DNA from: Abelmoschus esculentus
Taxonomy: Eukaryota; Streptophyta; Magnoliopsida; Malvales; Malvaceae
Direction: 5' to 3'
Assembly: GCA_035048815.1 (NCBI GenBank)
Contig: JAUCBN010000016.1
Coordinates: 20,786,178-20,850,177, forward strand
Length of the DNA stretch: 64,000 nt
Shown: one piece after another, positions 1 through 12,064 of the stretch
How positions within the stretch are numbered: the stretch's first letter is position 1
Layout of the letters: each line of letters begins with the position of its first letter
Notes under the pieces: model-generated
Databases searched by the model: none
The model's input: only the letters and a program-made list of their open reading frames with translations
Told to the model about the DNA's origin: nothing
Program-made: the position numbers and the translations under genes

Positions 1-1807
1 CCGCAATTGCATAAAGTAAAAGATCATCAGTAGGGGGAGGTTTAAGTCTCATCTTCCCGCCACCAGTCTTCATAATACCGGCACGAATTGCTGCCTGGTC
101 TGCCCAGACCACTTCCCAGAGGCAAAGAGTCTGCTCAAAGTTTAACTCCCTCCTGAAAAGAACTACAACCATTCTATACACAAAGAAGCAGTCCTCGGCT
201 TGAAGCTCCTCCAGGTGCTTATATAAATGAATATCCTTACACTTGATAATCTTGGACACAATGTTCAGCTGCCTTCTAATGCCAACTTCATCAAGTCGGA
301 AATTGTGACGAGCTTTTTTCATGAAACCTGCAAAGCACCAGAAAGCTAAAAAAGTCATCCTCTACCACTGAGATAAGGGGGGAGAGCAGGTCGCTCATTC
401 CTTGGCAGTAACCTATCTCGGGATCATAAAGGGTATAGGCCTCAAGTATAATAACGAGCCGAGCAGCATGATAAATCCTGCAAGGTTCTAGGTGATCATA
501 TTCCTTCAAGCCAACACGCTCAGCTAACTCTAGTGCTTTGATTTCTGATACTGAAGCCTGAGCTGAAGCATAAGCAATCCATTCATCATTTGCCCTCACA
601 GCATCAACACGGATGATTCTCTGCCATGTGGCAAAATCTTCATCGGCGTTGTATTTGGACCTGCCTTTTATTCGGGAGGAAGCTGAATTAGCATTCTCAT
701 CGTCACCTGTAACATTTTCCACATTTTCCTCAGTTATCTCCGAGGAAAAGAGGGGTGAGTTTTCAAGTTCTTCAGAGGATTCCCTCTCACCAGTTGAGCC
801 ACTTTCACTAGTAATTGCACTCTTATCAGTATCTTCCTCCAAAACTGAGTCAGAAGATATAAGGGTTTGATGACTTTGATCACATGGGAGACTATAAGAA
901 TCATTGACCTCAGGGCTTCCCCCATCTGTGAAGTGGGAATTTCTACCACTAACCACAGCCTCTAAGCCTGGAGAATCAACAACTTGACTTGAATCCTTAC
1001 TTTCTTCATTGCAGTTGTTTCTAGCAGTTTCCTTCACCTTAATCCTATTTTCCGACTCAATACGTTTAAGAAATTGGCGGCACCGTTTCCGCAAGCTTTC
1101 AAACTCTTTCCTGTATCAGAAAGTAGACAAATAAAAATCTGAAAAAGGAGAAAAAAGATAGAAAGAGAAGAAAAAAAGAAAGTACGAAATAGTCAGCTAT
1201 ATTGTGAGGAAGCACAATGAAAATAATTGCACCTTTTCCGTCTTGTAATGGATTTTCTTTCTTCCTTCGAACTGTTGATGCCATATCTGTTAAGCATGCA
1301 GACATCACAGTTAGTAGGTGACCTGGTGCCAGATGTGATAGGAAGATGAAACAATGATTAATTGAAAACAAGAATCAGGACACTAGCCAGTAATTGGGAA
1401 GGAACAATCTGACCTATAGGTTAAAGAGTTACAAGAAGCAGAAAGGTCTGTTTGAGAAATTGAGACGAAGTATAAAATGATACATAGAGGAAAAGTATAT
1501 GAGTCTTACACTCCAAGGAGGAATGGCCATACCTCTGCTCTAATACTTGGGTCAACACCCTGCATTCAAGATGAAAAGAATGACATCTAAAACAGCAATA
1601 ACATATCCTAAAACAGACCGAACCAGATGAAAGAGAAGGCAAATAAGTCTGACACAATATTAACAACATACTCCACTTCGAACTTTCTTCAGAAAGTTGA
1701 CACCACCATCACGGAGTTTCCCATCCTCTGTGAATAAACTTTTCCATTGTTTAGGTTGAAGACCAATGTTACTTCTTCTAAAGGACAAGGACGGCTTTAG
1801 GCTACCC
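1..1807 (-). CDS. TBC-domain RabGAP, partial, one frameshift
   Basis: GTPase-activating protein for Rab GTPases, expected to act in membrane traffic. Exons read on the minus strand: 1672-1807, 1510-1559, 1233-1286 and 1-1110 (runs off the window). All introns are GT..AG and the phases agree. The first exons carry the plant pre-domain block (KSLFTEDGKLRDGG, GVDPSIRAEVWPFLLG, SSKEER). Exon 4 holds a long acidic, Ser-rich insertion, then the TBC core with the catalytic arginine motif (IIRVDAVR, the IxxDxxR finger) and the glutamine finger (YCQGM). At 347-352 a run of six T (minus strand) breaks the frame just after VVEDDF. With five T the reading continues cleanly as FWCFAGFMKKARHNF and on to the window edge. 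The 5' exon is not certain: the first recognised exon starts with one base of a split codon, so at least one upstream exon exists. Family call firm; gene integrity unsure. Confidence 0.85.
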
Positions 1808-2718
1808 CTACAAAAAGAAAGAAAAAAATCACTAACTCTTTTTATCATGATAATTGTAACAGGAAATTGGAAGTTAAAAGAAATTTAACAGGCAACTAAT
1901 ATGAATAGCAATTCTTATCATTTTGGGTAATATCAAAATTAACATGTAGTCATTTTTGTTAGTGCAGGATTCATGAAATACTCTATACAAGTCCATACAC
2001 TTGTAGAAGAGTAATGCATCACATGAAATGGAACTCATGAAACACACAACTGAGTAATGCTAATAGCTGAGAATATACATAGAAGGGATCGAGCCAAATA
2101 TGCGGGGAAAAAAAAACTCAACTATAGAATTGATTGCAAGTAATTACAATCACTAAGAGGATGTGTAACAGCATCAAACAAAGATGATAACAACCACAAT
2201 TCAATGACAACAACTAAACATCCTAGTGAATAGCTATGATGAAGTACCATTAACATACAAATCATGTCCAATATGATACTATAAATGAGAAATGTAATAG
2301 CTATATTGAATTTCGGTCAGGGAATTCAATTCTGAAAATGAAAGTGACCGCCATTGCTACTGAAAAGTGAGAAGAATCACAACAGTGTATCAGCACGATC
2401 AACATCGGAACTGAATAGTCAAAACTTTCAAATGATAACCCCATTCAGAACCGCCAGAGAGATGAAGAAAATATGAGATTGGAATCGAGCTCCTATTAAC
2501 AACTTAACGGTTATGACGTTGATTAAATTTATACTACTATATTCAGATGGGATCTAAGAACCAAAAGAATAATAGATGAAAATAAAGGGGAGGAGGTAAA
2601 ATTCTAATCCAAAATTTCTGGCAAAGATAAGTAGATATATAACAGAAACATGAGAAAAATCATCAATCAGCTGGAAGGAATGAGGGAGATGAGACGATTG
2701 ATATGAAATGAAGAATAA

Positions 2719-3266
2719 CTATTCAACGGCGATGTATTGTTGAGGATGACGACCGCGACGAAGATGTTTCCCTTCGCTGTAAGATTCTCATCAACGGTAA
2801 TTCTATCTGTTTAGTCCTTAACCATATAGAAATATATCAAATTCACCTAATTAACAATAAAAAAATCAATCTAAGCTGCGCGAACACGGACGCGATTTAA
2901 AATAAGGATGAAGCTAACATTTTATTCGTTTCCCCCTTACCTTCGAGAATAAACGATGGTGGCGGCAAGGGCGATACCGGCCATGGCAGTGACAGCGATG
3001 GCTATGCCAGAAGGCGAACTCGCATAGTAAGACCAGAAACCGCCGCCGTCACCGCCGGCGATGCTAGCTTCCGCCAATAAGATCCATTTCCTAAAACCTG
3101 CAATGCCGTTGTTGGATGAGATAAATAACATGAAAAAGGTGATGCAAGGTATAACGATTGTAATGCCTAGGCAGCGAAGATCCGGACTCGAATTTCGCCT
3201 CTTCGTCTTCTTCTTCTTCTTCTTTTTCTTCTTCCGGTAAGCAACGTCGAGAAAAGCACTAACCAT
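2719..3266 (-). CDS. Small two-TM membrane protein, unknown function
   Basis: Not recognised. Exon 1 is 2941-3266 from the ATG at 3266; the open frame extends further upstream only through a TTG. It encodes a short basic segment with nine consecutive Lys from an AAG-type microsatellite, then two hydrophobic stretches: around LGITIVIPCITFFMLFI, and around GIAIAVTAMAGIALAATIVY. Read through, it stops at TAA right after YSRR. However, that stop overlaps a perfect donor (AG|GTAAGG). Joining to an acceptor at 2777-2779 gives a second exon, 2719-2776, ending GRHPQQYIAVE and TAG, for 127 residues in total. The two-exon model is an inference. Exon 2 overlaps, in another frame, a sequence that could instead be the first exon of the TBC gene. 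Homology unknown; a membrane protein is likely. Confidence 0.5.
3207..3236. repeat. (CTT)n microsatellite inside coding exon
   Basis: A run of CTT/TTC triplets on the plus strand encodes the poly-lysine tract of the small membrane protein gene read from the minus strand. Its length is likely to vary between accessions. Confidence 0.8.
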
Positions 3267-3296
3267 CACCGAACGGAGGGGAACCGCATGGGCCAA

Positions 3297-4412
3297 ATAT
3301 TTCTCTAGATTTTGGGATGATTATTAATTATTATTACTATTTATTTTTCAATTGGAAGCTTTGGCTCGCTTTTCATGAAACGCAGTAACTGGTCTGTATT
3401 ATAATAAGGGTGTCTTTTTCTGCCTTCCATTATTATCGACTGTGTGAACGAGAGAACGGGAGAGAAGAAGGCAGAAGCATGTGGCAATTTTCATATTTCC
3501 ATTTTGGGCCACATTTTCGGTCTTTTAACTCGGCCCATATTCATATCTATTGTGTAGAAATTTATTTTTTATTTATAAATTGACTTAATAATTAAATAAA
3601 TGTCCGAATTATACTTGTGTCTTACTTTTAATGTTTAAATTATTATTTTTTAAATATTTCACGAAAATTTCATTTCAGTTATGTTAGACGCCTAGTCATT
3701 AATTATTATTATTTTATAAAATATATTTTTATTTTATTTTTAAAATTTAATTTATTTTAAATTAATTTATTAAAAAACTAAAATTCTAAAACTTTATAAA
3801 ATAACTCTAAATTCGATATTCTTAACTTTCTCGTCTAATTTTGCCATCGATAGTCTTGTCATCACTCTTTATTCCATATTTTTTTATCGAACCACCATAA
3901 TCATTTCTCTAACTATCCGTTAATAAACGAATGATCGAATTCAATCATCAATTTTTTGTCCATGTTCGTTTGTAGAAGAATATAGCTTGTTCATATTCGT
4001 TTGTTAAAATGATAGACAGACACAAATGAACGAACATAAAAGGACATCTATAGATAAATTTAAACGGTCATAAATAAACAGATATATGTGAATGATTTTT
4101 TTAAATAAAATACTTTTGTTATAAAAAATAATAAATAAAAAAATATATGTAAATAAATTTAAACCAACATAAATGAACAATCTTTTTATTTATATTCGTT
4201 TTATTTAGTTAAACGAATAAAAATATTATTTATGATCGTTCATTTAATAAATAAACAAACATAACTAAACTCTAGTTTGGTTTCATTTACTAGATTCCAA
4301 GTAATTAAGCATCTCAGTTGTCCTAAAATATCGACATAATTAATTCACAGCTCTTGAATCTAATCTCATCTTTAACTCACTTGATCAAAGTAAATTCACT
4401 GTTTATATATAA
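3297..4412. other. AT-rich intergenic spacer, no gene seen
   Basis: Very AT-rich spacer between the small membrane protein gene and the 3' end of the hydrolase gene. It contains short repeated words of the AAACGAATA / TATTCGTTT kind in both orientations (about 3.9-4.3 kb), as in decayed foldback elements. No open frame or RNA gene could be supported. Confidence 0.6.
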
Positions 4413-6676
4413 TTAATTTCTTGTTGATTTCTTCCAAATCTCTTCAAGTTCCCTAGCAAATGTCTTTTGTCGGCCAACAACAATCGTAATGTGATCTTTG
4501 TTTTCGACAACCTTAACCCGAGCACGAGGAACTCTCCTCTTAATATTATAGCTACATTCGAGCGGGATAACCTCGTCATCTTTCCCGTGGAACACGTGAA
4601 CATCGCAATCTAACCGGTCACGGACCATGTCCAAGTAGCGATCGAGCTTGCCGGCGGTGCCGAAAATAACGTTGTGAAGCGTATGCCAGGAGGCGATATG
4701 GGTGTGTCGGATGAACCCTTCGAGCAAGTAAGTCCTGACCCTGGCAAAAACAACCACCTCATTAATAAATAGTTGAACGTAATTTGCATTAAAAGTGAAG
4801 AGACGTGGTGGATGATGGTTCACTGGCATAAATTGATGAAGTCTGATATGTTAGAAAAGAGGATGGCAGAAAACATAGCAAATGGAATGCACCAAATCCG
4901 TTCCTTGCATTAAACATCTATCCGCATCATTTGTGATTTTATCCTAAATTAGATTTTGTTTATAATATATTCGAATTCGATAAAAAATAAATTTAATTTG
5001 TTTATTTGATTTTTATATTAAATCGAATTTAAATTTAAAATTATATACTAATTAAGTTTTAAAATGTAAAGTTTAACTTGAAATCGGTAAACCCGAGTAC
5101 GGATGTGAGATTTATTTTTTTTTATGAATACACCATGACTTGTAGGACATGTGTGTTGGGATAAATGCGGTTAGGTGGGTAAAAATTAATTGTGAGCGAA
5201 CATGGTGTTTTTCATGTTTGGTTGAAGCAGTTTGAATCACACCCATTGTCCTAATTGTTTTAGGAAATATTTTTGAACATAAAATTTGCCGATTTTGACA
5301 AGATTTGGTTAATGGACATGTTTGGGCACGACCCTACGAGATGTTCGAAATTAGGATTATAGAATTACCTGTTTCTTGTGACCAGTTTAAAGAGGAAATC
5401 CCAAAGCCGGTGATTCTTGCACAAGATCAACGAAACCGTCCGGGCAATGTGCTCGTACCGTCCGCCGACAGAAGCACAAAATGCCATTGGCGGCCACACA
5501 CGTTGCGGCGCTACTCGTCGCATAACATATTGAGTCGTGGATTCGCCTTTCGGAACTTGATAATAAGGCTGCCATTGCACGTTCATAGATGTTAAACGAG
5601 CTGCAAATGGTGAAACTTGATGAAAAAACAGAGGAATTTCATTTACCGGTGCAAGTAAGGTGAGGGACTTAACGGATCCCGGGTGTTTAACAGCGATGGC
5701 AAGAGCTAAGATGCAGCCTAATGAATGTGCCACGATGTGGAAAGACCCGACTTTGTAAGCTTGGAGCACGGATTTCTCGATCATTTCGACGTGTTCTCGT
5801 AAGGTGTAAAGCGAATCGTTCGGCTTAGGACTTCGAGCAAAACCGAGTAGATCAACTGCTAAGAACCGGTAAGTTGATTTAGCGTTGTTCGAAAAATTCG
5901 GAAACAGAGTTTCGGTCCAAAATGCTGATGATGAAACGAAGCCATGGATGAATAACACATCTTCCTTTGCTGTATCTGATATCACAATAATCAATAAGCA
6001 CAGTTCATTTACAGTAATATTTGATTGAATCAATGGTTCACAGGTCGAGAACTGTACTCGACCTGTGAACTTGTACACGAAACAAATCTCGAATACCTTT
6101 CGGGCTCTCGACATTAACATAGAGTGTGTCTTTGGTGGAATAAGTCCAAGCATTGCAGAACTGGCAGTCACAATCGGACCATCGAGTAACAGGGTACAAC
6201 TGCTGTCCGATCATCCTTCCTTTAAGCATTTTAACAATGCTAGAGTTGACGGTGATCGTCGATCTCGCCGCTCCTTTCTTGATCTTGTCGTTCGATGGTA
6301 CGATATCGGCATCGAGCTTGAGCTTGTTCAAGACTTCGGCGACAAACGAAGGACGTGAATAAAGGGTGTCCGAGATTTCCTCAAACTGCAACCTGTTCGA
6401 ACTGAGACAAACAACCTCGGACTCCGTCTCCCCATGCTCCGACACAATGATCTTGCCGCCACCGCCGCCATTGACGGCTTCTTTATAGAAAGAACCAGGC
6501 TTATTCCATTCAGATTCAATGCAGAAATCAAGGATTTTGTAAACAAAACACAGAACCAAATCAACAACGTCGAGTAAACAAAAGACAACAAAGCTAACAG
6601 CTACATTCAAAACCCCTCCTACTAACGTTAAAACACTTCTGGTTTTACACATTACATCCATTTCAGGCAACCCCAT
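4413..6676 (-). CDS. BODYGUARD-like alpha/beta hydrolase
   Basis: Probable extracellular alpha/beta-fold hydrolase of the BODYGUARD family, which in Arabidopsis is needed for cuticle formation. Three exons: 6097-6676, 5369-5969 and 4413-4740, with GT..AG introns and matching phases, giving 502 residues. The N-terminus (MGLPEMDVMCKTRS) is followed by a long hydrophobic segment (VVFCLLDVVDLVLCFVYKILDF) typical of the family. The hydrolase domain starts at about residue 194 with VLFIHGF (oxyanion region). The nucleophile is Ser about 276 in VAHSLGC, the acid Asp 448/449 in GKDDEVIP, and the catalytic His about 477 in NKDHITIVVGRQ, so the triad is complete. Length is close to the family's (about 450-500). 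The start is an ATG in good context. Substrate cannot be read from the sequence. Confidence 0.9.
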
Positions 6677-9600
6677 TGGAGATAGAAAAAAAAGGACAAT
6701 AAACGATAATCTTGTCCCCTCTTTATATAAGTTGTCTGAAAACGGTTGAATCCTATATTCACTGTTCAGTCCACCATGATCGACATTTTCTTGACCTTAA
6801 ACCCCAGAAAGCTTTTGAGTGATGAAATAGGAGAGTGAGACAGAGAGAGAGAAGACAAAACACAGAAACAAGTGTCGGATCACTGAATCCATAGTTTGAT
6901 TTAAACATGGTTTGTAGGCCATAAAATAAAACAGGTGGTTGGTAGTTGAACCTCCAACATGAAGAAACACATTGTTACAAATTTTTCTCACCTATTGTCA
7001 AATGTTCTGCCTGTATCTAAATCTATCTTCCCATACCTTATTGGTTGAGTTTGAGGGTTCTTTTTCTACTTATTCGAAAGCAACTCGTGAAGTATCGTTC
7101 GTCGAATATTTAATCAAAATTTCGTAATTTTAATCCGAGATAATACCGATTGATTATTGTGATTCGACCAACTACTGAACAAACGATATATATTTTATTC
7201 GAACCCAATTTTAAATTAAATCTACATTTCAGACAAACACTCATAATCTACCATATTCAATGTTTTATCTACCTGTGTTCCGAGGCCACCACATATTTAA
7301 GCAAGAGTAGTGGAAATATTGAAGAAAGCTTCAGAAACCATTAATGGCGGCCAGGCGTTTGGTACAGAAAGGATCAGAAGTAGAAGAAAATAGTGGCACA
7401 TGAAATTTATTTCACTCTTCTCTGAGCTGTTCACTCCGTTTATCCTTGAAAAGGATGTTTCAAACACCTCACCTTGAAAAGGATCGAATTTATTTAACAA
7501 ATAACCTTTTAAAATTGTTATGTATTTTAAAAAAAATCTTAAAAATTAAATATTTAGATGTATATAGTATTGGTGGATATATAAAAATTTAGGGTATAAA
7601 TGACATACAAAATTAATATGGCTCTCGTAACCCTAGTGACCTGCCGACTACTAAGTCGTCTCTGGTAGCAGGACGATGCTGTTTGTATTTAAAGCTTCAG
7701 ACTCTTATTAATGGGATCCTTCTATGAAGATGCTACTACCGGACACCAACCAGATTTGGGTTAGGGTCATAATTTTTATTATCTTTGACATAAGTTACGT
7801 CGGTGGTCATTAAAATTTTAGGTATTTTTATTTAATTATTAAATTTTTTAATTTATTTTTATTATAAACATGTTAAAAAATACTAACGGAATACGTTAAA
7901 ATATTCTTTTTCAAATAAAATTTTAAGATTTTAAAATTTTAATTGTCAAAGAGACCAGATTTTCGATGATCATAGTGATTATCGGTCAATTCTAATGGTG
8001 GGAACGATCAATGTGATCAGAAGATTAACGTAATTAGGTTTAAACTGATCCGACGATTGATTGTGTCAGATCAAAAAGTTTTAATTTTTTGTTCTCATTT
8101 AAAGTTATAATTTCTTTAATTCATCATTTTTAACTATAAGATCAACTTAAAATTAATATTAAATTTTTAACGAAATAAAACTTTTTCATCATTAGAATTG
8201 ACTGATAATCATTTCGTTCCTCAAAAAATTAATCTTTTTACGGTTGTTAATTTGGAATCGTAGGGTTTTATTTAAAAAAATTAATATCATTATACCACAT
8301 AAAAATATATAATAATAATTATAATAAAAATAAATTAAAAACTTAATAATTATGGTAGAAGTATTAAAAATATGATAATTAAAAGAAAAACATCGAAGGT
8401 GACAAATATCAAAGCATCCAAATTACTATCAATTGATTATAGAATTTGTTATTTGTTATTATCCTTTTAGTAGTAAACACTTTAAACTTAAGCCCCATAC
8501 ATTTATTAAACTTGATTATCTTTATTACATTTACATTAATTACTCATAACAAAACATTACAAGACACGAAACCAAATTACTTTGTAGTACAAAAATTGAA
8601 CAAGTTCCACATGAATGTAATAATAATACATGCTCTAAAATAGAGAAATTTTAATTCACTTTTATTGCGAGTATTATTATTAATGAACAAAAATCTTCTG
8701 TCCTTTTCTCGTGTCTCCTTTGATTTTTTTTTTAAAAAAATTCAATTTTAAACTCTAAAATCTTATTTTCTATATCCTAAACCCTACACCCTAAAAATAC
8801 ACCCTACCTTTAATTTTCTAAACTCTAACTAAAATCCTTAACCTAGAACCCTAAACTCTAAACCTTTTAATTTAAATTAAAGACATAAATAGAGACATGA
8901 GAAAATGACAGATGATTTTCGCTCATTATTAATCTTTGTTAAAGATCCAGCTATTGTTAGAACATGCAATGAACTAAAAGTCAAACCACTGTTTTTTTTC
9001 TGACACAGAATTAAAGTTGAAAAAGAGTCAAACCGAAGCACAGCTCCCAAACCCTACTTATTGTTCTTCGTCTTTGATAATCGATTTCCACAGCCAACCA
9101 ACTTATTCAATCGTCATCTTCATTCTCTCAGAAAGCTTTCCATCTCTCTGTAAGCCATTTTCCATCTCTCCTTTTCTTAAATTCCGGTGGGCGTTGACTT
9201 ATTGTCCTAAATCACGAAAGTCTCACACGTAGAGAGTGTAATAAATTTTACCTTCCCAATGTCTCCAAATGCAGGTTCTCTTTAATTTCAACGGTGGAAC
9301 ACAGTCAATAATTGTGGGGGGAGAACGTTGACTTTTTTGTTAATGAAACCGAAATGCTAGTGAGCTGTCGAGGTCTTGGACGTGGTTGAGGTTCACGTGA
9401 TCACGTCTACCCTGCATGTTGGGTATGGGTTATATATCACCCTTCTTCTACCCTAAATAAGATCTCGAATTTAAATCTTATGGTCGAGAAATACAGTATT
9501 GGTTAATTAGAGAGTCGACTGTCTGTTGACTTAATTAATGACATCTGTGTCTGTATAAAAATGTGATTATCGAATATCAAAAAATATCGGATAAACAAAA

Positions 9601-10139
9601 GAGTGACGAGGATAGATACCATATGATTTGATTTGAATTTTTTCCGGTAGGGTTTGCATTAATGTCTATTTCTCTTCACTATAACAAACTCGTATCAATT
9701 TTCAGAAAGATCATGTGGGTGGTTGAACGTTAGAATAACAAAGTAAACATGCAGGGAAACAACTCCAATTATCAATATATAGGTTAAATTATTTGATTTT
9801 TTTTAATTTTAAATATTAAAGATGTAATTAAAGATTAGAGTTATAATTTGAGGTTTGAGATTCGAGTTTTACGTTTTTAGTTAATCCAAGCAAAAATTTA
9901 GCTAATTCAAGAGTTTTACATGTGGACTTATTTTACGATAAATACCGGTATAAATCATAGGAATATATAATTACTACATATGTGTACTTATTTTACGATG
10001 TAAATCTTAGGATTCCAAATCCCTGCCGACCGATATGAACAAAGTAAAGATGACAAATCAAAACGCAGGTAATTCCCTTTTAAGAACTGAAATTTATCTA
10101 AATTAATGCCTAAACCTTTTGTTTTCCCTTATTTCTCCA
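6677..10139. other. Intergenic spacer with one small foldback element
   Basis: About 3.5 kb without a supportable gene. The open frames here are short and AT-driven. The only structured item is the 242-bp inverted-repeat element at 8684-8925, listed separately. Confidence 0.6.
8684..8925. mobile_element. 242-bp MITE with telomere-like core
   Basis: The ends are imperfect inverted repeats of about 35 bp (left starts TGAACAAAAATCTTCTGTC, right end inverted TGAGCGAAAATCATCTGTC). The element is flanked on both sides by TTATTAA (8677-8683 and 8926-8932), a candidate 7-bp target duplication in AT-rich DNA. The centre (about 8756-8866) is a degenerate string of CCCTAAA-like words (AAACCCTACACCCTAAAA, AACCCTAAACTCTAAACC). 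No coding capacity, so non-autonomous; superfamily not assigned. Confidence 0.65.
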
Positions 10140-11438
10140 ATGGAGATGATGTGCCGCTCCTTTTTGCTGCTCCTTTTCATCTCTCTTTTTGTTGCTTTTG
10201 CTTCTGCGGAGATCCGTTTCGTAAAGATCCAATCCGATAACCGCCCCGTAATCTTCATCGATGAGTTCCGGTTCACTAGCACCGGCCGACTCGAACTCAA
10301 CGTCTCTCAGGTCACCCTCTGGAACCATAACTTGACAAAAGTGGGATTCTTCATCTGCAGGGAAGCCGCGTGGGATCACGTGGTTAAACAACTCATCGAG
10401 GGTGAAGTCACGTGCGCTCTCGATTCTAATCTTGTTAGACTCGCCTCCGACTTCGGGTCTCTCAACGAGAAGTCGAGCTTGGACACCGTCTTTCCGGTAA
10501 ACAGTGCCAATCGGTACAGGCTAGCCTTCGCTAATTGTCTCGATGGAGACCAAGTATCGATGACCGTCCGATCGGCGATGTACAATCTCGAGGGAAAACA
10601 GAATCGTCGTGACTATCTCCCGCCCGGCGAAGCAAATCTCCCCAGAGTTTACTTCATTTGGTCCGTTGCTTACTTCACCCTGGCATGTATTTGGATTTAC
10701 GTCCTCTATAAACTCCGGCATACCGTCTCTCGAATCCATTTCCTTATGCTAATCCTGGTTATTTTACATGCTTTGAATCTCGTTTCCGAATCAGAATACA
10801 AATCTTATATCAAACAAACCGGAGACGCTCACGGTTGGGATGTTTTGTTTTACATTTTCAATTTCTTGGAAGGGGTCATGCTTCCCGTCTTGATGGTTTC
10901 GATCGGCACCTGTTGTTCGCAATTGAAACCTTACTTGCAAGACAAGGTAAACAAGATTTTGATGATTGTAATTCCACTTCAGGTTGCTGCCAATCTTGCC
11001 CGAGTTATATTCGTTGAGATCCCACCTTTTGCTTCGTATAGATTAGCATGGAAGATAGGGTTTGTGATTGTTGATATTATTTGTTATTTCCCCATGCTTT
11101 TACCGATTGGGACGTCGATCGAGGACTTGCGCGAGGCGGCTCAGACGGATGGGACGGCAGCGGAGAATTTGATGAAGTTGACACTGTTAAGGCTGTATTA
11201 CCTCGCGGTGATCGGTTATACTTACTTCATTCATGCTTTAGTTTTACCTTTGGTGATTAATGATTCGTACGAGAATGAACAACCTTGGACCGGCGTGTTG
11301 GCGAATGAGTTGGCCACAGTAGCATTCTTTGTGTTTACTGGGCATAAATTCATGCCGGAGGCGCATAGCCGATATACGGTGATCGGTGATGAAGAACAAG
11401 ATGTTTCTGCAGAGAAGTTGAAGCTTGAAGATGGATGA
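10140..11438 (+). CDS. GOST/lung-7TM receptor family protein, copy 1
   Basis: Intronless gene for a 432-residue seven-TM protein of the Lung_7-TM_R (GPR107/GOST) family, known in Arabidopsis as candidate G-protein-coupled receptors CAND6/CAND7; related proteins sit in the Golgi and endosomes. The start is the ATG at 10140; the open frame extends upstream only from a TTG. The sequence shows a signal peptide (RSFLLLLFISLFVAFASA), a luminal beta-rich domain of about 170 residues with family words such as GRLELNVS and MYNLEGKQNRRDYL, then seven hydrophobic segments starting at LPRVYFIWSVAYFTLACIW and a cytosolic acidic tail. Between the fourth and fifth segments lies the loop LKPYLQDKVNKILMIVIPLQ. 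It is the first of a tandem pair; the second copy begins about 630 bp downstream. Biochemical function is not defined in this family. Confidence 0.92.
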   Translation: MEMMCRSFLLLLFISLFVAFASAEIRFVKIQSDNRPVIFIDEFRFTSTGRLELNVSQVTLWNHNLTKVGFFICREAAWDHVVKQLIEGEVTCALDSNLVRLASDFGSLNEKSSLDTVFPVNSANRYRLAFANCLDGDQVSMTVRSAMYNLEGKQNRRDYLPPGEANLPRVYFIWSVAYFTLACIWIYVLYKLRHTVSRIHFLMLILVILHALNLVSESEYKSYIKQTGDAHGWDVLFYIFNFLEGVMLPVLMVSIGTCCSQLKPYLQDKVNKILMIVIPLQVAANLARVIFVEIPPFASYRLAWKIGFVIVDIICYFPMLLPIGTSIEDLREAAQTDGTAAENLMKLTLLRLYYLAVIGYTYFIHALVLPLVINDSYENEQPWTGVLANELATVAFFVFTGHKFMPEAHSRYTVIGDEEQDVSAEKLKLEDG

Positions 11439-12064
11439 CAAATCAAATTTGAGATATTGAAGTGAATTAAACTTTAATTTTTATCAAATTCATTTAAATT
11501 AAACTTTGATCGAATCTAACTAGAATAGTTCGTGATCGATCAAACTTTAATTTACACGTAATAATTTAAAAACTAAAACGTAATATTTTTTTAAACGACC
11601 AATAATATGATTTGACTTTGATGTTCGAAGTTAAAACTACAATTTTAAAACTTAAAAAAAAAAAACTAAAATTATCCATTTTCAAACTAGAGTATAGGAT
11701 TAAATATACAAGTTGTAAATAATAATATCATATAAACCGAATCAAAATTTAAAACCAAATTTAAATCTGAATTAATTAATTTATAAATAATATATCATAG
11801 AAACCGAATCAATTTCTAAATTATAGGAATAAAATATTTATCCAATCTAATTTTAATTTTATTTTAAATTATTTAAAAATCAATAAAAATATATAACACA
11901 CCAATATAAGAATTCAACATTCCCAAAGCCAAACGAAAAACTCGACCGGCCGATACGAACAAAGCAAGCAAAATAAATCAAACCGGAGATTTATCTCTCT
12001 CTTTATAGATCTGAATTGTTCTCTCAGGTCAACGACGATAGAATTTTGTTCTCCAATTTCAGTC
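11439..12064. other. Spacer between tandem receptor genes
   Basis: About 630 bp of AT-rich sequence holding the 3' UTR of copy 1 and the promoter and 5' UTR of copy 2. The last 120 bp before the second ATG are pyrimidine-rich like a leader. No separate gene seen. Confidence 0.6.

Noticed and set aside
1099..1371. Minus-strand open frame of 90 codons inside the TBC gene
   Set aside because: It covers an exon (1233-1286) and flanking introns in the wrong frame.
9017..9232. 71-codon open frame with a hydrophobic middle
   Set aside because: Starts and ends arbitrarily, no promoter or homologue recognised.
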